Source: JADLGL01 sp963667605
Lineage (GTDB): Bacteria > Pseudomonadota > Alphaproteobacteria > Rhizobiales > Kaistiaceae
Length of the DNA stretch: 64,000 bases
NCBI GenBank assembly: GCA_963667605.2
Contig: CAXXUZ010000003.1
Span: forward strand, 1,612,001 to 1,676,000
Direction: 5' to 3'
Part shown: positions 50,536-58,606 of the stretch, one piece after another
How the letters are laid out: the number at the start of each line of letters is the position of its first letter
How positions within the stretch are numbered: the stretch's first letter is position 1
The notes under the pieces: generated by a model
The model's database searches: none
The model's input: the letters and a program-made list of their open reading frames with translations, nothing else
What the model was told of the DNA's origin: nothing
Translations under genes and position numbers: made by a program

Positions 50536-52161
50536 ATGGGTCCCAAAGTGAAGACGATCTTCGCCACCGCCGCCGCGCTGACGCTCAGCCTCACCTTGGC
50601 CGCCTGCTCTGGCTCTGAAGAAGATACGGCAGATGCCGGCGAGGACCCGTGGGCGAATATCCCACTTGCCGATGAGATCGTGGCTCCCGCCGACGAAGCT
50701 GAGGCACCGGCTCCAGCAGACGAAGCCGGCGCTCCCGTTGACGCTGCCGAAGCGCTTGCTGCGGTGGAGCCCGAGGGCGGCGTGGTCGGGATCGTGGAAC
50801 CGGAGCCGGTGGTGCTGGGTGGCCCCGAGAACACCCTTTATCTCGAGCTCGCCTGCGGCCGTGTGGTGATCGAAATGCGGCCCGATCTGGCGCCGCTCCA
50901 TGTCGAGCAGATCAAGACTCTGACGCGCGAAGGCTTTTATGACGGTGTCGTTTTCCACCGCGTCATTGAGGGCTTCATGGCCCAGAGTGGCGATCCCACC
51001 GGGACCGGGTTCGGCGCCTCGCAGCTTCCCAATATTCCGGCCGAATTCACCGATGCGCCCTTCATTCGCGGCGCAGTCGGCATGGGGCGCGGCGAGGCCG
51101 TGGATTCTGCGAATTCACAATTCTTCATCATGTTCGATGAGGGGAGTTTCCTCGATGGGCTCTACACTCTTTGGGGCCATGTGACGGTCGGGATGGATTG
51201 TGTCGATCAGATCGCTCGCGGCGAGCCGCCGGCCAACCCTGACGTCATCCTGACGATGCTCGTCGCTGCCGACGCCCCCGCCGACGAAGCTGAGGCACCG
51301 GCTCCAGCAGACGAAGCCGCCGCCCCTGTTGATGCTGCCGATGTCCCCGCGGCGGCCGAGCCAGAGGTGGCTGGAATCGCTGAACCAGAGCCGGTGGTGC
51401 TGGGTGGCCCTGAGAACACCCTTTATCTCGAGCTCGCCTGCGGCCGCGTGGTCGTCGAAATGCGGCCCGATCTGGCGCCGCTTCACGTTGAGCGGATCAA
51501 GGCGCTGACGCGATCCGGCTTCTATGATGGTATGATCTTCCACCGCGTCATCGAGGGGTTCATGGCTCAGAGTGGCGATCCCACCGGGACCGGGTTCGGG
51601 GGCTCGCCGCTTCCCGATCTCCTGGCCGAATTCAGTAATGAGCCCTTTGTTCGCGGCGCGGTCGGCATGGCCCGCGGCGCGGCCGACGATTCCGCCAATT
51701 CACAATTCTTCATCATGTTCGATGAGGGGAGTTTCCTCGATGGGCTCTACACTCTTTGGGGCCATGTGACGGTCGGGATGGATTGTGTCGATCAGATCGC
51801 TCGCGGCGAGCCGCCGGCCAACCCCGATATCATCCTGACCATGCTCGTCGCTGCCGACGCCCCCGCCGACGAGGCTGGAGTGCTCTCCCCGGCGGCCGAA
51901 GCCGGCGCTGCCGTTGACGCTGCCGAAGCGCTTGCTGCGGTGGAGCCCGAGGGCGGTGCGGCCCGAGCAGCGGAACCGGAGCCGGTGGCGTTGGTCGGCC
52001 CCGAGAACACCCTTTATCTCGAGCTCGCCTGCGGCCGAGTGGTAATCGAAATGCGGCCCGATCTGGCGCCGCTCCATGTCGAGCAGATCAAGACGCTGAC
52101 GCGAGAGGGATTCTATGACGGTGTCGTTTTCCACCGCGTCATCGAGGGCTTCATGGCCTAG
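50536..52161 (+). CDS. Lipoprotein with tandem cyclophilin domains, ended by an amber codon in domain 3
   Basis: A peptidyl-prolyl isomerase. ATG 50536 opens a lipoprotein signal (LTLSLTLAAC lipobox), then an acidic Ala/Pro-rich linker. Cyclophilin domains start at about residues 98, 293 and 490, each beginning ENTLYLELACGRVV; domains 1 and 2 are complete (FHRVIEGFMAQSGDPTGTG ... SQFFIMFDEGSFLDGLYTLWGHV). Linkers repeat ADEAEAPAPADEA. In domain 3 the codon after GFMA, CAG in the other repeats, is TAG (52159-52161), giving 541 residues. The cleaved protein should face the periplasm. Single-domain cyclophilins are the family norm. Confidence 0.88.
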   Translation: MGPKVKTIFATAAALTLSLTLAACSGSEEDTADAGEDPWANIPLADEIVAPADEAEAPAPADEAGAPVDAAEALAAVEPEGGVVGIVEPEPVVLGGPENTLYLELACGRVVIEMRPDLAPLHVEQIKTLTREGFYDGVVFHRVIEGFMAQSGDPTGTGFGASQLPNIPAEFTDAPFIRGAVGMGRGEAVDSANSQFFIMFDEGSFLDGLYTLWGHVTVGMDCVDQIARGEPPANPDVILTMLVAADAPADEAEAPAPADEAAAPVDAADVPAAAEPEVAGIAEPEPVVLGGPENTLYLELACGRVVVEMRPDLAPLHVERIKALTRSGFYDGMIFHRVIEGFMAQSGDPTGTGFGGSPLPDLLAEFSNEPFVRGAVGMARGAADDSANSQFFIMFDEGSFLDGLYTLWGHVTVGMDCVDQIARGEPPANPDIILTMLVAADAPADEAGVLSPAAEAGAAVDAAEALAAVEPEGGAARAAEPEPVALVGPENTLYLELACGRVVIEMRPDLAPLHVEQIKTLTREGFYDGVVFHRVIEGFMA

Positions 52162-52458
52162 AGTGACGATCCCACCGGGACCGGGTTCGGTGCCTCGCAG
52201 CTTCCTGATATCCCGGCCGAATTCACCGATGAACCCTTCGTTCGCGGCGCGGTCGGCATGGGGCGGGCCGATCCAGTGGTTTCTGCCAATTCGCAATTCT
52301 TCATCATGTTCGCGGAGGGGCGCTTCCTCGATGGGCTCTACACTCTTTGGGGCCATGTGACGGTCGGGATGGATTGTGTCGATCAGATCGCTCGCGGTGA
52401 GCCGCCGGCCAACCCCGATATCATCCTGACCATGCGCGTCGCCGCCGACGTTCAATAG
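50800..52458 (+). repeat. Three tandem cyclophilin-coding repeats
   Basis: Corresponding points recur with periods of 585 and 591 bp; for example CTCGATGGGCTCTACACTC begins at 51151, 51736 and 52327. Long stretches are identical between repeats, which points to recent duplication or ongoing gene conversion. The linkers also repeat. Confidence 0.9.
52162..52458 (+). pseudogene. Remainder of the third cyclophilin domain after the in-frame stop
   Basis: The frame continues open from the TAG at 52159 to a TAG at 52456-52458 with the rest of the cyclophilin fold (SDDPTGTGFGASQLPDIP ... SQFFIMFAEGRFLDGLYTLWGHV). It could only be made by readthrough of the amber codon, or it is dead. The substitutions (SGD to SDD, FDEGS to FAEGR) suggest some drift. 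Confidence 0.75.
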
Positions 52459-52466
52459 AGGATTTC

Positions 52467-52925
52467 ATGGCAGATCAAACTACATTGAGATTGGAGACAA
52501 CCAAGGGTCCAGTGGTGATCAGGACGCGACCCGACCTGGCGCCCAACCATGTCGCTCGCATCGCCGAATTGGCGGCCGAAGGCTTTTACGACGGCGTGCC
52601 TTTTCACCGGGTAATCGAAGGCTTCATGGCCCAGACCGGTGATCCGACCGGCACCGGTACCGGCGGTTCCGGTAAGAAAATGAAAGCCGAGTTCAGCGAC
52701 GGCAGACACGTCCGTGGCACTTGCTCCATGGCCCGCGCCCAGGACCCCGATTCCGCCGACAGCCAGTTCTTCATTTGTCTTGCCGATGCCGCCTTCCTCG
52801 ACCGCCAAGACACTGTTTGGGGTGAAGTGATTGGGGGCATGGAGAATGTCGATCAGATCAAACGCGGCGAGCCGGTTGCCGACCCCGACGTTATTACCTC
52901 GATAAAGGTCGTCGAGCCGAATTGA
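52467..52925 (+). CDS. Peptidyl-prolyl cis-trans isomerase, cyclophilin type
   Basis: A 152-residue single-domain cyclophilin without a signal peptide, hence cytoplasmic. Catalytic-site elements are FHRVIEGFMAQTGDPTGTGTGGSG (Arg, Phe, Met, Gln), SMARAQDPDSADSQFFICLADAAFLD and VWGEVIGGMENVDQI. It follows the tandem lipoprotein gene at short distance and precedes queA, the usual place of ppi in this gene order. Confidence 0.95.
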   Translation: MADQTTLRLETTKGPVVIRTRPDLAPNHVARIAELAAEGFYDGVPFHRVIEGFMAQTGDPTGTGTGGSGKKMKAEFSDGRHVRGTCSMARAQDPDSADSQFFICLADAAFLDRQDTVWGEVIGGMENVDQIKRGEPVADPDVITSIKVVEPN

Positions 52926-52957
52926 GCAGCGTCGTCGGCCGTAGCTCGTGAGGCCCG

Positions 52958-54034
52958 ATGCGGGTCGACCTCTTCGATTTCGATCTTCCTGAGGAGCGCA
53001 TCGCGCTTCGGCCAGCTCGTCCGCGGGATGCGGCCCGGGTGATGGTAGTGGCGCCGGGGGAGCCCAATCGTCACCTCCGGGTCCGCGATCTGCCGGATCT
53101 ACTTCGACCCGGCGACGCGCTGGTGATCAATGACACCAAAGTCATTCCGGCTGCGCTCACGGGAGTTCGTCAACGGGACGGAAACTCGGTGAATATTTCC
53201 GTGACACTCATTCAGAGGATGGACGATTCAAGCCGGTGGGCGCTGGCCAAACCGGCCAAGCGGCTCAAGGTCGGCGATCGGGTGTCGTTCCAAGTCGCGG
53301 GGGAAGAGATACCGGCCTTGAGAGCGACGATCGTTGACAATGCCGGGGAGGGACGGGTCCGCCTCGCCTTCGACAGCGAAGGCTCCGCTCTGGACGAGGC
53401 GATCGGCCGACACGGTCACATGCCGCTGCCGCCATATATCGTCAGCCGTCGCGCCGAGGACGCAGCGGATCGGGCCGATTATCAGACCGTCTTCGCCGCC
53501 AACGAAGGCGCTGTCGCCGCACCCACTGCCGGCCTTCATTTCACGCCTCAGCTGTTCAAGCGACTTGCCGACGAGGGCATGGCAACGCACAGGGTGACGC
53601 TTCATGTCGGGCCGGGAACATTTCTGCCGGTCAAGGCCGAGGATACTGCGGTGCATCGGATGTACACCGAATGGGGGGAGGTCTCGGCCGATACGGCCGC
53701 CGCGCTGAACCAAACAAGAGCCCAGGGCGGCCGAGTCATTGCGGTTGGAACGACAACGCTCCGCCTCCTCGAAAGCTCCGCCGACGAGGAGGGAGTGATC
53801 CGCCCCTTTTCCGGAGAAACCGATATTTTCATCACCCCCGGCTACCGCTTTCGCGCCGTCGACATTCTGATGACCAACTTCCATCTGCCGCGCTCGACCT
53901 TGTTCATGCTGGTGGCGGCTTTTTCCGGCCGCGAGCGGATGCTGGCCGCCTATCGCGATGCGATCGACATCGGCTACCGCTTCTATTCCTACGGCGATGC
54001 TTGCCTCTTGTCCCCGGAGACTGGTTCCCCGTGA
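52958..54034 (+). CDS. queA: S-adenosylmethionine:tRNA ribosyltransferase-isomerase
   Basis: Transfers the ribosyl group of SAM to preQ1 in tRNA, giving epoxyqueuosine. It starts MRVDLFDFDLPEERIALRPARPRDAARVMVV and contains VINDTKVIPAAL, GTFLPVKAEDTAVHRMYTEWGEVS and TNFHLPRSTLFMLVAAFSGRE, all QueA signatures. It is 358 residues. The stop overlaps the tgt start by GTGA, and the two enzymes act in succession on the same tRNAs (Tgt first). Confidence 0.97.
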   Translation: MRVDLFDFDLPEERIALRPARPRDAARVMVVAPGEPNRHLRVRDLPDLLRPGDALVINDTKVIPAALTGVRQRDGNSVNISVTLIQRMDDSSRWALAKPAKRLKVGDRVSFQVAGEEIPALRATIVDNAGEGRVRLAFDSEGSALDEAIGRHGHMPLPPYIVSRRAEDAADRADYQTVFAANEGAVAAPTAGLHFTPQLFKRLADEGMATHRVTLHVGPGTFLPVKAEDTAVHRMYTEWGEVSADTAAALNQTRAQGGRVIAVGTTTLRLLESSADEEGVIRPFSGETDIFITPGYRFRAVDILMTNFHLPRSTLFMLVAAFSGRERMLAAYRDAIDIGYRFYSYGDACLLSPETGSP

Positions 54035-55173
54035 CCAGGCAGGGCTTCCGCTTCTCGCTCAGCGCCACCGATGGCGCAGCCCGGGTCGGGGAGATCGTGA
54101 CACCGCGGGGGATGGTTCAGACGCCGGCTTTCATGCCGGTGGGCACCGCCGCAACCGTCAAGGCGATGTATCCCGGCCAGCTGCGCGAGCTCGGTGCGGA
54201 TATCATCTTGGGCAATACCTATCATCTGATGATCCGCCCCGGTGCCGAACGGATAGCCGCTCTTGGCGGCCTTCACAAATTCGCTAATTGGCCGGGTCCG
54301 ATCCTCACCGATTCCGGCGGCTTTCAGGTGATGTCGTTGGCCAAACTGCGGCAGGTCGAGGAGCGCGGCGTGACGTTCCAGTCGCATCTCGACGGTGCCA
54401 CCCATGAGCTGACGCCGGAACGCGCAGTCGAGATCCAGGGGCTGCTCGGGGCCGATATACAGATGCAGCTTGATGAGTGCATCGCGCTTCCGGCTAGTAG
54501 CGGCGAGATTGAGCGGGCGATGCAGTTGTCGCTCCGATGGGCCGAGCGGTCGTTGGCGTCATTTGACGAGCAGAGCGGGAAGGCGCTGTTCGGTATTGTC
54601 CAGGGCGGTGACAATGCCGCTCTGCGGATCGAATCCGCCGGAGTCTTGGCGGCGATGCCCTTTCACGGCTACGCCCTCGGCGGTCTTGCGGTCGGCGAGC
54701 CGCAGCATGTGATGCTTGAAATGATCGAGGCCACGGATCGGGTGTTGCCCAGGGAGAAGCCACGCTATCTGATGGGGGTCGGCACTCCGGAAGATATCGT
54801 CGAAGCGGTCGGGCGCGGCGTCGATATGTTCGATTGCGTGCTGCCAACCAGGGGCGGCCGCCACGGCCTCGCCTACACCCGCTTCGGCAAGCTCAATCTC
54901 AAAAACGCCCGTCACGCCGATGATCCGACACCGATCGATCAGGAGTCGGAATGTGCCGCCTCCCGCGATTATTCGCGCGCTTATCTGCATCATTTGGTCA
55001 AATCAAATGAAACGCTGGGCGCGATGCTGCTGAGTTGGAACAATCTTGCCTATTATCAATCGCTGATGGCTGGCCTCCGGCGAGCGATCGCATCGGGCCA
55101 ATTCGAGAAGTTTCGCCGGTCGGTTAAAGAAAATTGGGGAAAGGGAGCGGCGGAAAGTGATTATTCTACCTAG
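54031..55173 (+). CDS. tgt: Queuine/preQ1 tRNA-guanine transglycosylase
   Basis: Exchanges guanine-34 for preQ1 in GUN-anticodon tRNAs. The nucleophile region ILTDSGGFQVMS, LDECIALP, GIVQGGDNAALR, the base-binding GLAVGEPQ and MGVGTPEDIVEAVGRGVDMFDCVLPTR are clear. The start is GTG 54031 inside the queA stop, giving 380 residues. Only some of the usual C-terminal zinc-ligand region is easy to follow by eye (ECAASRDYSRAYLHHL); the first two cysteines of the usual CxCxxC appear replaced (SECAAS). Confidence 0.95.
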   Translation: MTRQGFRFSLSATDGAARVGEIVTPRGMVQTPAFMPVGTAATVKAMYPGQLRELGADIILGNTYHLMIRPGAERIAALGGLHKFANWPGPILTDSGGFQVMSLAKLRQVEERGVTFQSHLDGATHELTPERAVEIQGLLGADIQMQLDECIALPASSGEIERAMQLSLRWAERSLASFDEQSGKALFGIVQGGDNAALRIESAGVLAAMPFHGYALGGLAVGEPQHVMLEMIEATDRVLPREKPRYLMGVGTPEDIVEAVGRGVDMFDCVLPTRGGRHGLAYTRFGKLNLKNARHADDPTPIDQESECAASRDYSRAYLHHLVKSNETLGAMLLSWNNLAYYQSLMAGLRRAIASGQFEKFRRSVKENWGKGAAESDYST

Positions 55174-55400
55174 ATATTCCGGCCGGAGGGGCGGAAACGG
55201 CGCCGGCCTGATCCTTTTGTCGCAAATCGCCCAGCACACCTCCTGGATGCGCAGCGCCCACGGAGTGCGTCCGCACTTGCCGGGCCTCCACGCGGGCGCC
55301 TGTTTCGGTGTGCTTGTCGAAACTGTCTCTTCGGCCGATTGACCCTCGGAGCGGCGATGCCTACCGTCTGCGTTGCCCGGTCCCGATATCAGGCGGAGAC

Positions 55401-55476
55401 GAGCGCGTAGCTCAGCTGGTAGAGCAGCTGACTTTTAATCAGCAGGTCCGGGGTTCGAGCCCCCGCGCGCTCACCA
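55401..55476 (+). tRNA. tRNA-Lys (UUU anticodon)
   Basis: A complete cloverleaf: the 7-bp acceptor GAGCGCG pairs with CGCGCTC, D-arm AGCTCAGCTGGTAGAGC, anticodon loop CTTTTAA with TTT at positions 34-36, T-arm GGGGTTCGAGCCCC, and an encoded CCA end. It lies downstream of tgt; IS-related DNA begins within 360 bp. Confidence 0.97.
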
Positions 55477-55833
55477 ATAAAAACAACGAGTTATCGCAGA
55501 GTCGCTAGCGTTGAGACTGCCGTGGGGTTGCAAAATGTCGACCCTTGAGCTATCTCTTGGGCATTCTTTTCTCAAGCATCAAGGCGATTTGAGGAGGTGC
55601 TAAGGCCCTTGGAATGAGCCTCATACAATCAACCAGGGTAAGCCCATCGAAGGCCCGCCCCCCATTGTCTGATTCGGAACGATCCCCTCAGCAGGTCTTT
55701 CAGACGATCACCAGGGATCGTTGATGCCACAACCAACATCACAGCCGAGCGGATCGGCCTGCCTCGCCTCCCGCGTCGAGCGTTCGGGGACCGACCTCAG
55801 CTCCACCACATCAATCCGCTACTGGTCATCTTA
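55477..55833. other. Non-coding stretch between tRNA-Lys and transposase remnant
   Basis: There are 357 bp without a credible gene. A truncated transposase follows, so part of this DNA may be the missing or degraded IS 5' end, but I cannot recognise a terminal repeat or the expected first transposase ORF. There is no obvious att duplication of the tRNA 3' end. Confidence 0.4.
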
Positions 55834-56730
55834 TTGGGCATTCCCCGCACCTCGTTTTATCGCTGGTACGACCGCTATCTGACCGGCGGACCGGAGGCCC
55901 TGGAGGACCGCCGCTCGCGGCCTGGCCAAGTCTGGAACCGTATCCCCGATGAGGTGAGAGACCGGATCGTACAGCTGGCGCTGGACGAGACGGATCTGTC
56001 GCCGCGGGAACTGGCTGTCCGGTTCACAGACACAGAGGGCTACTTTGTATCGGAATCCTCGGTTTATCGACTGCTCAAGGCCCATGATCTGATCACCAGC
56101 CCGGCCTTTATCGTCCTCAAGGCGTCCGACGAGTTCCAGGACAAGACCACGGCGCCAAACCAGCTCTGGCAGACCGACTTCACTTACCTCAAGGTCATTG
56201 ATTGGGGCTGGTTCTACCTCTCCACCGTGCTCGACGACTTCTCGCGCACCATTATCGCGTGGAAGCTCTGCACCACGATGAAGGCCGAGGACGTCACCGA
56301 TACGCTGGAACTGGCGCTCAAGGCGTCAGGTCGCGATCGGGCAACGGTCATTCACAAGCCACGGCTCCTGTCTGACAACGGCTCCAGCTACATCGCCGAC
56401 GATCTGGCCAAATGGCTCGACGACCGCGATATGGAGCACATTCGCGGCGCTCCCTATCATCCGCAAACCCAGGGCAAGATCGAGCGTTGGCATCAAACCC
56501 TGAAGAACCGCATCCTTTTGGAAAATTACTATCTGCCTGGCGACTTGGAGACACAGATCGAGGCCTTCGTCGGCCACTACAATTATCACCGCTACCACGA
56601 GAGCCTGGGCAACCTCACGCCGGCCGATGTCTATTTCGGGCGCGGCCAGACCATCCTGTTGAAAAGAGAAAAGATCGAACAAAATACGCTACAAACCCGG
56701 CGCTTGCAATACCGCAAAACCGCCGCATAA
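55834..56730 (+). pseudogene. IS3-like (or IS481-like) transposase, N-terminally truncated
   Basis: A 298-codon frame with a retroviral-integrase core: NQLWQTDFTYLKV (first Asp), LDDFSRTIIAWKL, LLSDNGSSYIADDLAKWL (second Asp) and GAPYHPQTQGKIERWHQTLKNRILL (Glu). It begins within the N-terminal helix-turn-helix (IPRTSFYRWYDRYL), lacking about 20-30 residues and any ATG or ribosome-binding site; the nominal start is a TTG. Related proteins I recall are annotated as IS3 family. The catalytic triad is intact, but it is probably not expressed. Confidence 0.8.
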
Positions 56731-56764
56731 AATGACCAACCAGATGGGCCGAACCCTCTCTTAG

Positions 56765-57212
56765 CCGACATTCCCCAGATGACATCCAAATTCGCGGAAA
56801 TCGTACCACGGCCCCATCTCCAAGGGAACTCTGTTCCCATTGCAGCCATCCGATGACATGATTTTGGTAATCGGCCAGCGCGTGGAAGGCCATTTGGTCG
56901 TTTCTCTTGCCATCCAGACACACCTCTCGTGTCGCAATCTCCTTGCCGTCGATTCCCTCGGCCTACGCCGGAGCGGGTCTTCGTCGTAGATCATCAATCA
57001 GGCTCAAGATTTTCTGGAACAAGCTTCTTGGGACTGCAACCTCGGCCAATTGAAATGTGACGTACCGGCCATGACTGACAACTTTCGCACCGATCTTGAC
57101 CAGCTTCTCCCTCAGCGTCGTCAGCGACCATTGCTCCACGGTATCGGGCAACGCCAGGGTACGCATGAAGTTGCCGAGGTTATAGGCGAGTGCATGCAGC
57201 TGGAGCCGGACG
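56765..57212 (-). mobile_element. IS1380 remnant, copy 3 (one end only)
   Basis: The first 448 bp match copies 1 and 2 from the CCGACATTCCCC terminus through the 3' part of the transposase gene (coding for LQLHALAYNLGNFMRTLALP to the end RRRPAPA). Identity stops abruptly after GGAGCCGGACG at 57212. The other 1.2 kb is gone, so a deletion or recombination event removed it together with unknown neighbouring DNA. It forms the left boundary of the lanthionine-synthetase locus. Confidence 0.92.
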
Positions 57213-57253
57213 ACCACAGTCACCATTCAGGGCGGTATCAACTGGCATCCATT

Positions 57254-57466
57254 CTACTGATCTGCTGCCGACGGCATCCAACGAAAGGGCCTCGCTTCGG
57301 TGGGACCTTTTTTGTCTTGGCGGATGAGCTTCGCGGCCGTGAAAGCAGCCCGCTTAGCCGGGTTGATCTCAGCCTCGATTGAAATCAACACCTCAACAAA
57401 TTTGCTGACGCCGGCAAATTGGTCACCGTGACCGGATCGGTACTGAAAACTGTCGATCAGCAACAC
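57254..57466 (-). CDS. Short ORF of unknown function, divergent from the kinase gene
   Basis: A 70-codon minus-strand frame starting with GTG 57466. It has no cysteine, no hydrophobic segment and a basic middle (NPAKRAAFTAAKLIRQDKKG). The ribosome-binding site is weak. It was checked as a possible RiPP precursor; the lack of Cys argues against a lanthionine substrate. It may be a gene fragment left by the deletion at the IS1380 remnant. Confidence 0.3.
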   Translation of the reverse strand: MLLIDSFQYRSGHGDQFAGVSKFVEVLISIEAEINPAKRAAFTAAKLIRQDKKGPTEARPFRWMPSAADQ

Positions 57467-57523
57467 ACTTTCGTTGCTATAGCCCTGTAGCCCGCATCAT
57501 CCGACCTACGCTAGTAATCGGCA

Positions 57524-58606
57524 ATGGTTCTGGACGCTCGCCAGACAATCGACTTGTTGTTAGCAGAGGGGTTCCTTGACCCCGGGTCGATCGTCCGGGA
57601 TGGCCTTGATGCGACAAACATTGAGGGTCGCCATCAAAACCTTCGCCTGAGCTCGAAGTCTGGGAAGGGCTATATCGTCAAGCAGGACGTTCGGGGCCGC
57701 GCTACACGGAATGCGTTGGCCGCGGAAGCGGCGATCTATGATCGGTTGCGAGCTGAGCCGAGCCTCCGCCCGCTGGTGCCGTCACACACGAGATACCTGC
57801 CGGACCAAGGTCTGCTGATCGTGAGCCTCATATCCGACGCCGAGTCGCTTGCCGCGCGACAGGCACGAACGGGACGGCTAGAGCTACGCATAGCGGCCAA
57901 ACTTGGCGATGCATTGGCGCGGATCCACGCGCTGCCCTGTGACGGTGACGGCCAGGAAGCCGCCCACGGTGGCCCAAGGGCGTTACAGTTTCTGTTTAAG
58001 CCGAGCTTGGCGAATTATTATGACATGAGCTCGGCCAATCGTTTGATCGGTCGTATTATTCAGCAAAACGAAGAACTGGCCGGCCTCGCCGACTGGCTGC
58101 TTATGGCGTGGCAGCCGGAATGTCTGATCCACGGCGATATTCGCTTGACCAACTGCCTGGTCCACCCATCGGCTCCGAATGAACGCACCAAACAGATCGC
58201 GCTGGTCGATTGGGAGAACGCAGGATGCGGCGATCCGTGCTGGGACATCGGCAGTGCGCTTTGCGACTACCTGCTGACCTGGGTGCATTCGTGTCCAATA
58301 ACCCCAGAGACTTGGCCCGACCCGGCCAAGCAGCTCGCGCGCATCCCACTAGCGACGATGCAGTCTGCCATCAGTCGTTTCTGGACCGCCTACCGTCGAC
58401 GCGCCGGCATTGAGGATGCTGGTGCCGCGCAAGGCCTTGTTGTTCGGGCCACCATGTGCTGCGCCGTCAGCATCCTGCAAAAGGTCCACGAGCAGATGAA
58501 AGAAGCCTCCGAGCTGACCGCGCCAGCAGTATGCCTGGTGCAGATCAGTGCCAACCTTGCCAAGCATCCCGAACAGGCGGTGGCAACGCTTCTGGGCCTG
58601 GAATGA
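57524..58606 (+). CDS. APH-fold kinase, probable Ser/Thr kinase of a class V-like lanthionine synthetase
   Basis: A 360-residue protein of the aminoglycoside/choline phosphotransferase fold. The N-lobe has KGYIVKQD (ATP-contacting Lys), the catalytic loop is CLIHGDIRLTNCLV (Brenner motif HxDxxxxN), and the metal-binding segment is LVDWENAGCGDPCWDIG. APH-fold proteins (LxmK, CaoK, TvaC types) phosphorylate precursor-peptide Ser/Thr in class V lanthipeptide and thioamitide pathways, next to a HopA1-type lyase. Here the stop overlaps the HopA1-LanC gene by ATGA, so stoichiometric co-translation is likely. Small-molecule phosphorylation cannot be excluded. Confidence 0.82.
   Translation: MVLDARQTIDLLLAEGFLDPGSIVRDGLDATNIEGRHQNLRLSSKSGKGYIVKQDVRGRATRNALAAEAAIYDRLRAEPSLRPLVPSHTRYLPDQGLLIVSLISDAESLAARQARTGRLELRIAAKLGDALARIHALPCDGDGQEAAHGGPRALQFLFKPSLANYYDMSSANRLIGRIIQQNEELAGLADWLLMAWQPECLIHGDIRLTNCLVHPSAPNERTKQIALVDWENAGCGDPCWDIGSALCDYLLTWVHSCPITPETWPDPAKQLARIPLATMQSAISRFWTAYRRRAGIEDAGAAQGLVVRATMCCAVSILQKVHEQMKEASELTAPAVCLVQISANLAKHPEQAVATLLGLE

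Noticed and set aside
57324..57431. 35-codon Ser/Thr-rich ORF considered as a lanthipeptide precursor
   Set aside because: No cysteine, no clear ribosome-binding site, and it overlaps an opposite-strand ORF; kept only as a weak candidate in the findings.
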